NCBI GenBank assembly: GCA_034190875.2
Contig: CM067356.1
Coordinates: forward strand, 52,574,763-52,638,762
DNA length: 64,000 nucleotides
Source of the DNA: Urechis unicinctus
Lineage: Eukaryota; Annelida; Polychaeta; Xenopneusta; Urechidae
Direction: 5' to 3'
Positions 41,510-53,080 of the stretch are shown here, one piece after another (the first letter of the stretch is position 1; the number at the start of each line of letters is the position of its first letter). The notes beneath the pieces are model-generated. The model did no database searches. It saw only the letters and a list, made by a program, of their open reading frames with translations, and had not been told where the DNA came from. The translations under genes and the position numbers were made by a program.

Positions 41510-42683
41510 CTCCTCATCCAGGTAAAATCGGATAATAACACAGATGCGTTTGGTGTAGAGTTCTCCAACCTGTTCGATAAATGCTTGGTGCTAAACATAA
41601 GTGACGACAGCCTTGTAGTTGGCTGGAGAACCAACCACATGCAATACTAGCAGAACCAGGTAAACTTTGTTGTATGGTGCGCAACCAGTGGCTGCGGAGT
41701 TTCTGCCCTAGACATCCTCAGATCTGACTCCCCAGCACTAAGTAACCTCTACAGGTTCCACGTCTACTACACCATCCGGAGACTTTTAGACAAAATGAGA
41801 ATAGCACTGCTGCCACATGGTCGGCCACCAACAACACCTTTGACAAGAGAATCTACCACCTGCTCTGCCACGTGTTTGGGGTTGACGAAACAGCGGCAGG
41901 AGGATAAAGGGCGGTAACCAGGGCCTAAGGCGGGTCTACTTCACCGACCCTGAAACACACAAGGTACGGGTGATCACTCATTACGGAAATACCCACCTGT
42001 ACGAATCCGTTAGGCAAACCTTTGAGAAATCAACTGACGGCTTTGTTTTCCAGGGCGGCAAGCTGCACAAGCAAGACCAGGATGGAGCAAGCACCGCCTG
42101 GAGTACTTACATCCTGGATAAATCAGCGGGGTTCACCACCCCAGGTATCGCACGGATAAATGACAGCATTAGGACCTATGTCTGGGCCATTCTTGGTGCT
42201 CAGGTGCAGACCCGCTCAAAGATGCAGGGTGTTCGCACGTCCTTTGATGCTCAAAAGCAATTTCAGGCTAACGTTGAGGATGCTATCAACTCTCCAGTGG
42301 ACATTCCGTCATCCATACGCAGGTATCAGAACGTCCGCCAGAATGCTTCCTCAAAGGTTGATTATGTGTTTGGAACAGGCCTTTACATGGCTCCGTCTGA
42401 TATGAGCCTTGCCATTGGACACGTTGCTGGGTACAACAATCTGATTATCATTGCAACTGAGGAACAGCAAATCGGCAGCAATGCTGATGTCAACGTGGTT
42501 GCTGTACCTCCAGACAGAGGAAGCTTTGACCCTCAGCCCGCTGCGCCCGCTAGAGAAGACCCTCCACCTGCCACCGAAGACCCTCCACCCACTGCTCCAC
42601 CATCTGAGCACGAGGATAATAAAACCGCTCTTATTGTAGGCGGAATCGTTATAGGCTTAGTTGTGCTTTGGTTTGCTACGTAG
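41402..42683 (+). pseudogene. Polinton single-TM conserved protein, copy D
   Basis: Nearly identical to 648-1939, including the TAG after MQY (41648-41650) and the frame break before GNQGLRRVYF. The 3' part is open over 237 codons (41970-42683) and, unlike copy A, runs without a stop through the acidic Pro-rich linker to the TM anchor (TALIVGGIVIGLVVLWFAT). The end overlaps the convergent GITIAS gene by 27 bp. Confidence 0.7.
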
Positions 42684-43187
42684 TAGGTCACGGAGTATCA
42701 GGAGGATAACTGCCCCCACCACAGCAGCTGCGGCCCATATATGTTCTGCCATCCAACCAGCTACCTTTGCAGCTGACATAAGCAGCCATGATACGATGGA
42801 GCCAATGATTCCTTGAAGGGCAGCTGCTAGGCTCTTCAGGGTGTTTGCCAAGGAGTTCAGCTGCTTTTTAATCCACTCCTTTAAGCCGGGCAGTGGCGGC
42901 AGTGGTGCCGGGGTTGGACTAGTGCTCCCTCCGCCCTTCAAAGCAACTACCAGGATCGAGATTGCCAATCCAACTGCAGAGAGGACGGAGGCGATTGTTA
43001 TGCCTTGCTCCCGGAACAGGGTATGCACACGCTCAGCTAGCGTCTTGTCCTCGTTAAGAATTCTATCGATCGTTTCCCTGATGCGGTCAATTTGGGTTCG
43101 CATACGTTCACAGTTTACAGAGGAAGCCTCAACACGGACACGCCGCAGGTCCTGCAGCTCTGCAAGCTCATTGCTTGCAATTTCCAT
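42657..43187 (-). CDS. Polinton GITIAS membrane protein, intact, copy D
   Basis: 176 codons with no lesion, the reference for this family here. An N-terminal helical, charged part (MEIASNELAELQDL, MRTQIDRIRETIDRILNED) is followed by LFREQGITIASVLSAVGLAI, a Gly/Ser/Pro linker, LKEWIKKQLNSLANTLKSLA, IIGSIVSWLLMSAAKVAGWM and a final hydrophobic helix with a basic end (DLLRSKPKHN). Probably two or three membrane-associated helices. The start overlaps the end of the scaffold-like gene in another frame. Function unknown, with a structural or membrane role inferred from position. Confidence 0.7.
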   Translation of the reverse strand: MEIASNELAELQDLRRVRVEASSVNCERMRTQIDRIRETIDRILNEDKTLAERVHTLFREQGITIASVLSAVGLAISILVVALKGGGSTSPTPAPLPPLPGLKEWIKKQLNSLANTLKSLAAALQGIIGSIVSWLLMSAAKVAGWMAEHIWAAAAVVGAVILLILRDLLRSKPKHN

Positions 43188-43881
43188 GATGGACTATCAA
43201 CCCTCCCTGCCTCCTCCAGGCTTGCCATTTTAGCTTTCCGCCGGTCTATATCCCTTTCTATCTCAGTTATCTTAGCTAGGTTGTTTACCAGCTCACCCCT
43301 CTAGGTCTGCATAGCCTTGTCAAGCCCTATAAGCTCTCTGAAGGGTAGTTCGTTGTCTGTTTGTGTACCTAGGTTTTGGAAGGTATTATGAACGTCCTCT
43401 ATAAAGCTTGTTTCTTCCGCGCCACCGTTTTCACCGGAAATGGCTTCAGGGCCCCTCATTTCTAAATTCTCTGTGGCTTTAGCAGCTGCTTGGTCAACAC
43501 TTTGGAGGGCTGTTGCTTCCTTTTGTGACACCGCTTTTCGGGACCACCCAGTGAACCCCAAACCATCACGGACGGCCTTAGGCCCCCTCACCCTGTCTGA
43601 CAAAAAATATTTTTTCCTTCATAATAACTCTCATTCTTGTTTGAAGTGAAAGCTGGGCCTAAGTACGAGAATGTGTAATAATTAGGTCAGGGTAGTCCTT
43701 CAAACGTAACTGTCCTCTAACAAGTTCAAACTTTGTATAATCGCGGCCGAGGGCAGGTATATGGCCTTTTTCGGCCAATACATCGTAATAATCATTGACA
43801 GCGCCTATAACGAGTCGGCCGTCCTGTGGTATAGACCGATCCATCCCAACGTTCCCTTCTGTAACAAGTGGGAGAGTGACT

Positions 43882-43912
<31 letters not shown>

Positions 43913-44013
43913 GTCTCATCCTCTATTTCAGCGAGCCAATCCTCATCCTCTCTTCCAGAGTCGTGCAAATCCTCCTCCAGTGCGTCGTTAAATGTTGGGT
44001 TACCAAACTCCAT
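43145..44013 (-). pseudogene. Polinton scaffold-like protein, copy D
   Basis: Starts at 44013 (MEFGNPTFNDALEEDLHDSG) with an acidic N-terminus. A 30-base G run (43882-43911) encodes a run of prolines and shifts the frame, after which SIPQDGRLVIGAVNDYY and YTKFELVRGQLRLKDYPDLI appear. A second break near 43605 precedes GLGFTGWSRKAVSQKEATAL. A TAG at about 43304 cuts the coiled-coil end, which continues to about 43145. Confidence 0.6.
43882..43911. repeat. 30-bp poly-G tract
   Basis: An uninterrupted run of 30 Gs on the + strand, inside the Pro-rich segment of the scaffold-like gene. The corresponding sequence of copy A is short and mixed. Length is probably variable and hard to sequence. Confidence 0.95.
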
Positions 44014-44052
44014 GCTTGTGTGTTAAAGATATAGTTATATAAGAAGTTCAAC

Positions 44053-45062
44053 ATGACGAGTACATATGGACGCAAACTAAACCCACAACGCCGGATACGC
44101 GAGCCACTCGGGGTCAAGGGCGTGCGACAGACTGTAGTTATTACAAACAATCCAAGCACTATTGATCAGAACCAACAACTGCTGGTTCGCTTCCCCAATC
44201 TAGGGGCAGAAGACGTCATTGTTTCAGGGACAGCACGGCTTGCCTTTACAATCAGGCTTACCTTTACTGATGTTAATCGCAGCGTTGTGCAAATCCTGGG
44301 TCGCCCTGTGGTTAAGAAATTGACAATCAAGATTTCTGGCAATGAGGTCATGTCTATTGATGGCAGCGATGTGTACCACAGTTACAGCGACTTGTGGCGG
44401 ACTGCACAGGAGAGACAGGGCCTCCAGTACCAGGTCATTGACACATCAGATGACAGAAACACAACAAGATACGAGTGGGGGCAGGAGACAAAGATGAGAC
44501 CGAGGAAGAGGACAAGGCCGTAGCCGATGTGTATAGTAGCAGGTTCTACGTTCCGCTTGACTTTGAACTCCTCGAATGCCACATGCCGTTCTACCAGAGC
44601 GCGCTTAATGACAGACTGGAATACGAGCTCACGTTCAACGAATACAGAGTCGTTCTACGTCCCAAAGATTATAAAGGTCGAGGTGACCATTGAGGGCATC
44701 CCCAATCAACTCTAAGCCCAGGGCATGCGTGGCTACCAGCAGTGGGATGAGGTGAAGAAGGCTTTTCAGCAACGAGTAAACGAGACCCCAGTGTAGCAAT
44801 AGCAGTAAAAGACTTGGCCTTGTCGGATGTTTCCCTAGGAGAGTATCTAACCAGTAAGTTTGCACTGTGGCTCGACTTAAGGACGAGTGATGACGACCAG
44901 CTGCATGGTAGTGGCAGGGCTGTGGAGAATGCGTCTGAGGGCATCACCATTCAGATCACAAAAAAGGCAGAGACGGCCGGTGCATTGAACGTCTATATGT
45001 ATATTGTTATGGATGCAAAGCTTAACATTAAAGACAGCAGGTTCGTCAGCGCAGTCTACTAA
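44053..45062 (+). pseudogene. Polinton major capsid protein, copy D
   Basis: MTSTYGRKLNPQRRIREPLG runs to a one-base deletion near 44464 (relative to copy A), then continues in a shifted frame (DKAVADVYSSRFYVPLDFEL). At about 44640 some 290 bases are missing, so ELTFNEY is joined to a FYVPKIIKVEVTIEG segment. The C-terminal end is the best here: LSDVSLGEYLTSKFALWLDL, LHGSGRAVENASEGITIQIT and LNVYMYIVMDAKLNIKDSRF, ending at 45062. Copies A and D therefore keep complementary parts. Confidence 0.85.
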
Positions 45063-45629
45063 CAAGGATTTGATGAAACCGAAAACTGAGTTTACATTTC
45101 CAGATGATCCCTGTTCGGCAATTGTTTGTGGGCAGACAGGGTGAGGGAAAACCGCATTCATCCTCGACCTCCTCCAAGGGCCCTTCTTTGGTACCTTCGA
45201 GCATATTGTTATTGTCTGCCCTACCATACGTTTCAACGAGGCCTATCAGACGCGGTCATGGGTGTGGAACGATTTGGAGGTGTATGTGGTTGACCCCGGG
45301 GAGCGGCTCCATGACCACTTGAGGGCTTTCTACCACTGCTTCAAGGGCGAGCCTACCTTCTAACCAAGAAGAAAGACATGTTATCCGAACTGGCCTTTAG
45401 CGGCTGCCATGCGCAGCAAAGTGTCTGGGTCCTTACCCAGAAATTCAACGCTCTGCTGAAGGATCTACGTGAACAGACCCGCTGGATGGCACTTTTCCAC
45501 ACCAAGGATCGTGACTCGTTTGAAGACGCCCTACGAGAGAATGATGTGATTCCAACGAGTGAGGAACGTGCCACAGTACACCATCTACTAGCAAAGACCA
45601 AGCACGCAAAACAGCTGCTGAAAGACTGA
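45034..45629 (+). pseudogene. Polinton packaging ATPase, copy D
   Basis: The start codon region reads ACAGCAGG where other copies have ATGGCAGG. Walker A is GQTG-stop-GKT (TGA for the Cys codon). ILDLLQGPFFGTFEHIVIVC and YVVDPGERLHDHLRAFYHCF follow. The Walker B segment is deleted (KGEPTF then stop). Further on KKDMLSELAFSGCHAQQSVW and QTRWMALFHTKDRDSFEDAL are open to 45629. Assignment as A32/FtsK-like ATPase rests on the P-loop and on copy E. Confidence 0.8.
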
Positions 45630-45747
45630 TCAACCCACTGGATATGCCGTCGATTGAGGTGATGCTGGCTTAAATAGCAGCCGCTGCTTCAGTAACCAAT
45701 TTAAGTTTCTTCGTCTGGTGAGCAGTGCGATATATTAGACTTCGCAG

Positions 45748-46283
45748 GTGTACACGGATCCTGATACCATTATTGATCAACTCCTTGAACAGGACGCAGC
45801 TTGCCCGCTGGCCACAAAGTCTGAGCGAGCAGAAACCTGTTGCACCCCTGTTGAAGATATGTCTTCTAAGAGAGATAGGCTTGCATCTGTCATAGCTGGG
45901 GTCAGGCCCGTCAGTACCTCGGCGATCAGCATCTGTCAACTGCAAAGATTGAATCGATGTCCGATGAAGAGGCTCGGCTGGGCACTAGCATGACGCGGAC
46001 TCTGGGGCAGTCGGTTCTCCAACTGTTTTCTAGCGTTGCTTGTATGTTTCTGCCAATCCCCCCAGAACATCAGCCAAATCTGATTACGGACCTCGAGACT
46101 GACCCGTTTGTCGGGCACGCGCTAAGAACTGCCACACGTGAACTTTATCATCGATATGGTATGATGTTGGCTCCGCTTACCGCGGCCTTAACAACCGCTA
46201 AGTACTGCCAATTTGGAGCGAGCACCCCCTCCATCTGGTACCGGCCGTCCGACAACCCTCCTGCAGAGGACCTGTCTGGATGA
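45748..46283 (+). pseudogene. Polinton conserved protein X, copy D
   Basis: Begins DPDTIIDQLLEQDAACPLAT, with a frame break near 45900, then MSDEEARLGTSMTRTLGQSV (a four-codon-scale deletion against copy A) and LPIPPEHQPNLITDLE to the stop at 46283. It keeps CAG where copy A has a TAG stop. Confidence 0.65.
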
Positions 46284-46495
46284 TCTAAATTGGAGGAACA
46301 AATTAAAACGCAAATCAAGAGATAACGGCGGTGATTAGTGATCAGCCTGCGCCTCAACCTGCACAAAAGGAGAGACCTAAAAAAAACGCCAAAAAGGTTG
46401 AGGCAGGCCGATAGGGCGCTGCGGCTCAAAAAGCTAATTAAATTAGACTTCTGAGAGAGCTGCGGGAGGCTATTTCTGCGCTACAGTCTGAAAAT
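46284..46495 (+). pseudogene. Polinton protein Y, 5' fragment, copy D
   Basis: Equivalent to copy A 5177-5395 but without the ATG (deletion at 46307) and with a TAG in the KKVEAGR segment. It stops at the deletion junction with PolB near 46496. Confidence 0.6.
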
Positions 46496-47110
46496 CGGCC
46501 CCCTCCTCCGGTTGTGGTAGTCTCCCATGTTCTTACAACCAAAGGTGTCCCAGACCTTTTCCGCGTGGGCGTAGTCTGCAGCTGAGATACCCTGTTCTGA
46601 GAGTCTTGGATGGGTGGGAGGGGATAGTCAAACTTGTCCCAGCTATCCATGAACTCGTAGTAGTATCATACTCAGCCGTCATGGTGAAGGCGTCTGGGCT
46701 GTTGGCTGAGAAGGGCTTGTGGAGTGAGGCCAGGAGGAACTGTGTGCTGTCTATGAATCGTAGCTTGCGGTCTTGTGGACTGTTTGGTCCTCCCTGGTCA
46801 TCCGCATGGGGACTGGCTTGGAAAGAACTGCTTTGATCTTTTTCTCCTCCCGCTGTAAGGCCTTGAGGAACTTCTCCACAGTGTCTCTTCCCCTGTAGAC
46901 TACTGGGGGCGTGGTCTTTCCATCGCACCTGACCACTATGTAGCTGTACCCGCAGTCCTGATGTTCCTGGGTCTTCTGAGTGTTACTCTTTTCATGATTG
47001 AGCGCCGGCCCTGGAAGCTTCACTGTGAGCGCCTCAAAGTCAGCGTAGATGACATAGGGGACCGGAAGCTGCTTCTGCCAATTCTGGAAGGATAATATGT
47101 TTTTCCCCTC
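46496..47110 (-). pseudogene. Polinton PolB fragment, copy D
   Basis: Keeps the exonuclease I block (VIYADFEAL, about 47045), VYRGRDTVEKFLKALQREEK and VLSKPVPMRMTREDQ. The endonuclease VII-like cluster is deleted and DSWDKFDYPLPPIQDS follows, with frame breaks. The polymerase palm with motifs B and C is absent. Confidence 0.75.
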
Positions 47111-47154
47111 CTAAGGCATATTATGCACACTCAGGCTTGTGGGCTAGGAGCAGT

Positions 47155-47192
47155 GGCTAAAGAAGGAGGCAGTGGCTAAAGAAGGAACGACC
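47155..47192. repeat. 19-bp direct duplication at the copy D right edge
   Basis: GCAGTGGCTAAAGAAGGAG occurs twice in tandem just after Polinton identity ends. It could be a repair scar of the truncation. Confidence 0.8.
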
Positions 47193-48735
47193 GGTTCCGT
47201 GACTCATATATCAATAGCCGATGGTATATTGCTGCCTTACATCAGCTGGTTTATGGCGTCTTTCGTAACTTGCTGCAGATGCTGTTTTGGTAAAGCATGG
47301 AACTGTTTGAATATATCCATGACATAGCCAATCTGAGTCTCAGGTCAGATACGTTGATACATTATAATATACCATAATTCATATCCTGCCGAACCGCTAT
47401 TTGCTGCAAGCAATAGTGGTTAACAGCTAGTAAATCCGGGAGTATGGATATTATGCCCCTACTAAGGCTCTTGATCATCCAAATAATTTTATCGCACCAA
47501 AAGAAAAACGCCCCACATCGATTTGTTTAAAGTTTAGTCGGCTTTATGGTGATAATTGATGATTCCATTTATTCATTGTCAGACATTTTTTCTGGACTAA
47601 AATCAACTATTGTGGAAGCGCTTAAATTGGATGCATCTTTCTGAATATATTATTGTTTAATCAACGGGCTTTATAAATGGGACGTGCTTTGTTTGTCTGC
47701 ATGACTGTGGCAATTATTCACTTGAATCTAGTTGATCGGTGGCTTCACTGAACTAGCCATTGATTTTTATAACCATTTCCATTCCATTTTTGGAAAGAGG
47801 GAAAACGATCACAAGTCAGCAAAATTGACATGGGTTTATCTTCTAAGACCTATCTCAATCGAACAAGCAAATAAACTGCAGTCGAGGGTGAGTAAACCCT
47901 AGATGTAATGATATTGGGTGTGTCGGTCTATCGCATTGATAGACTATCCCAACATTTTCTTATCGCTATAGGGAGAATCTGCGCAGCTTTGATAGGATAT
48001 GCCATCATTTAAGGTGTTAGTGACCTTGAATGTAATGGTTACTTCACGATTCTTAAGCCAAGCAGCAATCACCTTGAGTAATTTTACATGGGTCAGTTTT
48101 AACAGACAAACCTTAAACCGAAAGTATATTTTATTGCCATGTTGACCTGCACTCAGTCAATTCAAGCATAGTAAGCCTAAATCGAATGGCTCAACTTGTT
48201 CTTCTACTGGGATAAAAACTCAATTTGGGATGAAGCAACATCTATCATACATTATATATAGGGTGTGATTCCTGGGCATATATGACCGGCTTTGCTATAA
48301 AAGCATATGGATCAATAACATCAGTCATCTAACATGGTCATTATAACCTCTTCGAAGTACAATTGGCAATCTTGCTGTAGTGAAACGAATATTGATGTAG
48401 CGGCCGGCTAGTTATTCCATAGGACGCAATGCGGACACATTAGTCGGATGTTTTTGTTTCGTCAGCTATTTTAGCTCAAATAATTGCTGCGCATCTTTCC
48501 CTTTTAATTGAATGACGAGCATTTATATACCGTCACAAGAATAATGGTAATTTTTTATATCGGCAGGTTACAGAAACGTTTTGAAGCACCTTACATGTTT
48601 GCATTATCGCCTGCAGTCTTGACAGGAATAGCGGTATGTATTGATTTGGGGATGATAGCTACCCCTGTAACTGCAGTGCGTCTCTCATTGGACACGATTG
48701 CCTAAGTAGCAAAAAGCATTCGTGTCTTCGGCAAA
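47193..48735. other. Intergenic, no gene recognised
   Basis: AT-rich DNA with no frame or motif that I can support. Confidence 0.5.
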
Positions 48736-48739
48736 CTAG

Positions 48740-49450
48740 ATGCCCAAACGGAATGTTAGAGTATATCTCAGGACAAAGAGTTAGGCATGCTAACTACCTT
48801 CAGCCCACCTGCTAACGAACGCTGCAAATTCAAGTGATTGGCGTTTGGAATACGCGTGTCTAAGGATTTTTTTTAAGAAGATATGAATGAAATTACTCGA
48901 GGACTCGATGGAGAAATCTCACTCACAAATGATATGTGTGTATGGTAAGAATGACCATGATAAGATCCAAGAGGTTACGAACCTCCCGTCACTCATCAAC
49001 AAGCAGAACTTACAATCTTTTCTGAGGAGTGTTCAATATCTCTCGCCATTGATCCCTCACATAAATGACCAAACATCTCCTTGTAAACGTCTACTGAAAA
49101 AGACATCGATTTTATGTAGTCTGCTTTTGAGTGACTCAGTCAATCTCCAATGGCACAATACTAAATTGCTTCGACCCCAAGTTTGACACCAAGCTGCAAG
49201 TAGATGGAGTGATACGAAACTGGCACAGCTGACGTGTTAATCGCCCAACCATCCTGCAATGCCAGCTCTGTCAAATGTTGACAGAGATGGTTAGCCTCTC
49301 AAATGCTCAGACAACCCAAGTGAGCTTTGATAATATAGGACTGGGAAAGACAACATAAATATAACAGATCAACTTTGGATGTTGATGGAAGATACTTTCT
49401 ACCAAACATTATTTGCCCATGAGGAGGTACAACATATGAACCGCGGTAAG
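48740..49450 (+). pseudogene. Ty3/gypsy-type reverse transcriptase fragment
   Basis: LGMLTTFSPPANERCKFK, a stop, then LAFGIRVSKDFF and EDMNEITRGLDGEI match the palm of gypsy RT (LTTFxTPxGRYxFxRLPFGIxSAPExFQ). A TNDMCVYGKNDHDK stretch is a damaged YxDD box. After a deletion, VTNLPSLINKQNLQSFLRSV and QYLSPLIPHINDQTSPCKRL is the RT-RNase H connection, and YFDPKFDTKLQVDG-like reading begins RNase H. No gag, integrase or LTRs recognised. Confidence 0.75.
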
Positions 49451-51630
49451 AGAGAAGAAAATGAATTCAGTTGTTTAGTTTGAAACACCCAATAAGATAG
49501 TGCCCTAATTTTGTGATGGTATAATATCACACTAGTCTATGACTATGTATCTACGGTACTACGACCCGCACGACCTCGCTCAAATCTGTGTTTATTGCGC
49601 TCTACGCCATCCATTATCCACAAAAGACAATTGATAGACTTATGGAAGAGGCCTGTAATTACTATTTGGGCAGAAGCAAGTGGCCCCCTTTGCAGAGGAT
49701 ATGAGTGGTCGTTTGGTGATGAGGCCAGAGCTCAAACCTCATGAGACTGAAGATGTTGATATACCTTGTTATCAAGTGGTAAGGACGTTTGTATGGGGTT
49801 GTCTTCTGGTGTTGGCGCTGATACTGGTGCTATAGCAATCGTTCCGGTTATAAATTGGATAAATCAAGTGATAGGGTAAGTAAGCCTGCTGACCAATGGG
49901 CTGTTGTTATATCTTTAGATCAACCTTAACATCTGGAACAAAGCAACGTTATTAACTTTTATACAACCACTCCAAACAGAGCAGCGACTTGTTCTGTAGT
50001 ATCACTTATTCAATTTGACTTGTAGACTCAGTCCCATCATCAGAGGCTAATGAATCAGTCAAGAAAATACAAATGACTAGTAATGCTAAAATGGGGTTGT
50101 ATACTGTCACTAGCGTCTGCATCCACAGCACAGAAGCGCTATCATATCAAATATAGGAATATTTCACATTACGAATAACCTAATATATTATGGCACATTT
50201 GTAATATTCATTCTTTGTTATACAAATACATATTTATGATTAGTTGGGCGGTGCTAAATGCCGATATATATCCCATCTACTTTCAGATCTGACACATGGT
50301 GATAGCTCTCAAATAACACATTACGCCATGTGAAATGAAGTCAAGGTCCTCGGGCCCCTGGCTGCGGGACCTGTTTACATGTTAGTGATATTCAATACTG
50401 CGAGTAGCTTCACTAAATGTGGATCGGGTCCGACCCCAAAGGGGCCCGACTCCGCCACGTTAGTTTGCTGGTAAACTGACGTGGCTTTGAGTCAAACGGA
50501 GAGATAACACATCTATTGTTAATAACATCTATTGTTAACACGCTGACCATATATCTGACCTGGTTTCTGTATGCATAGAAGATAGCTGCGGCTGGGCTAA
50601 TGCTATACCCTGTGTCCCGACGGTATGTTATGCAGCGATAACTTGTCCTTGCAAGTCATTTGGAACATTTGGATTAATGAGGTTTTTTTGCTTGGGCGGT
50701 GAGTTTTGATATTCACATACAAGCACAGAATGCGTATTAAGTATTATGCGGCATGCTTAGTTTCCACGGGATTGACATAAGATGCTACTACAACGACAAC
50801 GGCTGGGTTTGTAGATAAATAGGGAGTGATGGGGGTGTAGTTGATAAGAGAATCTGTCAGTCATGCTTAAACATTTAGCATTCTGCTGGTTTGAACAGAT
50901 GTGCCATGTGTCCACTGGCTTAGATTAGAAAGACATACATCTTTGTCCACTTCAGATAATGGAATTTCATTTGGCTGAAATCAGCAGTGAGGGATGGTGT
51001 TTTTGATTAAAATAGCTGCAATTGTACAAAATAATTTTCTCGTGATATGATAATTGTAATGCATTTATTATTCTGCTTTAATCCTCTTGTTCTTTCTAGT
51101 TTGAGTGGCCACCAGTGCTGAAAATAAGAACTTACTTTTTAATAAATGACTGTATCAAAGGTATGATTTTCTAAAGGATTTTGTTCACTGATGATGGGCA
51201 TTAGACTGAGTACACAACATTCCGTACAGTACACCAAATGCACTTTAACAAAGCCATAACATGAAAGAATGTCATGAAATGAAAGTTGACAAAGTAGGGC
51301 GGTTTAAACTCACCAACAACGTACAGGAGATGTGGACTCAACATGTCCCTGATTGTGCTTCGATTTACCGGTCACGCTCCGCGTCCTCGTGTTCTTTCCC
51401 CATATCACCCACGTGACCATGCGATAACCAACACAAAGTATTGAAATTATAGGCGCAACTTAGTGAATGCCTGTCAATATATACACCCGCGTTGGTCACG
51501 TGATACTTGTAGCTCAGGTTACCTAATTGTTGGTGAGATTGATCTGGTAATGATTTTTATCATCTTCAACACTCCTCAAAACTTAAGCAACGAATTGTTA
51601 TAACATACTCATAATATTTGGACGACACCA
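49451..51630. other. Intergenic; second copy of the GC-rich repeat at 50425
   Basis: No genes recognised. At 50425-50505 GGGTCCGACCCCAAAGGGGC, GACTCCGCC, GTTAGTTTGCTGGTAAA and CTTTGAGTCAAACGGAGAGA repeat the 28795 block, here without any Polinton gene beside it. Confidence 0.6.
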
Positions 51631-51634
51631 ATCA

Positions 51635-53080
51635 TCCGTCGCCTCTCTCACACTAACCTTCGCTAGTAGGTCTGCTAACATATCCTCTAACTTAGTGTAC
51701 TTCAGCTTCATAGGTGCAAGTCAACATGTTCCCGTGTAACTCTAGATCAAAGCACCGCAACAGTGGTATTTTGATGAAATTATGGCTCTTCAACTGTGAA
51801 GGTAGTTTCGACAAACTGAACATTCCGGCTAAAGATGTCTTTGGCTCTGTTCACCTCATACCTCATGAAGATTGTCTTCCGTCGTATCCAGTTTCTTTCA
51901 GTTTCATCTTTTGGTATGTGGGCATATGTTGCACAGCGAACACTTCAAAATGGGACACACTTGGTTTGACAGCAGTAAGAGCCTTTGCTTGATCATCCAG
52001 TAGGCTGCCTTGGTCAAACTGCAAGTTCTCAGAAAACACTGCAGCTGAAACCTTCATCCCAGAACGCAAGAGGCAAGCAGGCCTCTGCCATCATAGAACA
52101 CACTGTCTCGAATATAGTCCGACTCATAAGCTCTGTCACACCGTTTTTCTCAGGTATATGAGCTCATGTCGTTTCCCTCCTTCTTCATTAAGCTCTCGAA
52201 TTGGTTTGAGGAGTATTTCCCCCTATTTTGAACACCTTCATATTTTTTTCTCAACCAAAACTTTTCACTAAAAAAAAGTTTCTAAAACTTGGTCGTTCCG
52301 TTTGATGATGAACCCCAAGATATTCCTTGTCTTACCATCAATGAATGTCACAAAATGCTCAGCTCCACTCAATGACTTTGAAGTCGTTTGTTCACCGACA
52401 TCACTGTGTACAATGAAATAGGTCGTTCACTCGTTATGTACTATTGGTCTTGGTTCCGTGATGCTGTCCCTCTACAAAAAGTTCACCATATTCCTTCATA
52501 GGTTCCTTGGATAGTTTATCAAGATTTATCACAAATTCATATCGTTTGTGCCACTGCTTTTCACTTATGTTGTCGCTACCCGTTGCTGTATTTTCTTGTT
52601 GGTGATTAACAGACAACCAAGGTGTTTGAGGCACCCTTCCCAAGTAGCTTTCTCTACTTTCCGGCGCCTTCTTGTTTTTGTCGCGTGCATTTAAACCGAA
52701 ATCTACTAACATTTGAGAAGCTACCATCCTTATAGCTATAGCAATTGAATACACTGCTTCCCTAATAGCCAATTACATCAGAATATGCGGTCATCCTTAT
52801 TGCTTCTCACTTGAATACACTGCCATTTTTATAGCTGCCGCTAAAATCCAAAAGTGTTAACAACCCAGAAACATGTAAATTTCGTTACGTCGCCACGTTT
52901 ATTCACAACTGCCACAGTCTTTGCGACTACAAGTGCACTTAACACTTTTTTCAATTACCAATCACCTACAGGGGCTGCAAAAGAGTAGGCCTAACTCAAA
53001 CTTTCGATTATTTCGTCCAGTTTCAGCACCAACTCAGACAAATTGTTGGCTCTTGGAAAGTCACTCGCCCGAACTGCACC
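51635..53080 (-). pseudogene. Ty1/copia retrotransposon remnant (gag, pre-integrase, integrase, RNase H tail)
   Basis: Read on the minus strand: a gag-like NNLSELVLKLDEIIESLS (about 53030), the GAG-pre-integrase motif KQWHKRYEFVINLDKLSKEP with FVEGQHHGTKTN (about 52445-52565), integrase core HSDVGEQTTSKSLSGAEHFV and TFIDGKTRNILGFIIKRNDQ (about 52290-52420), a C-terminal VETTF-like part (about 51800), and at 51640-51690 KYTKLEDMLADLLAKV, the usual end of copia RNase H. Reverse transcriptase is deleted between the last two. Stops throughout. Confidence 0.75.

Larger units (their letters stand above)
39221..47150 (+). mobile_element. Polinton copy D with YqaJ-like gene, internal deletion derivative
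   Basis: From left: YqaJ-like nuclease(-), coiled-coil ORF(-), C-terminal tip of the two-TM gene(-), fibre-like(-), single-TM(+), GITIAS(-), scaffold-like(-), capsid(+), ATPase(+), X(+), Y fragment(+), PolB N-terminal part(-). The stretch 41400-44100 is nearly identical to copy A. A deletion of about 4.1 kb (copy A 5395-9500) joins Y to PolB and removes SGSN, integrase, zinc-ribbon and most of PolB. Confidence 0.85.

Noticed and set aside
48508..48705. Plus-strand 65-codon frame upstream of the gypsy fragment
   Set aside because: No similarity to gypsy gag or protease and no motif.
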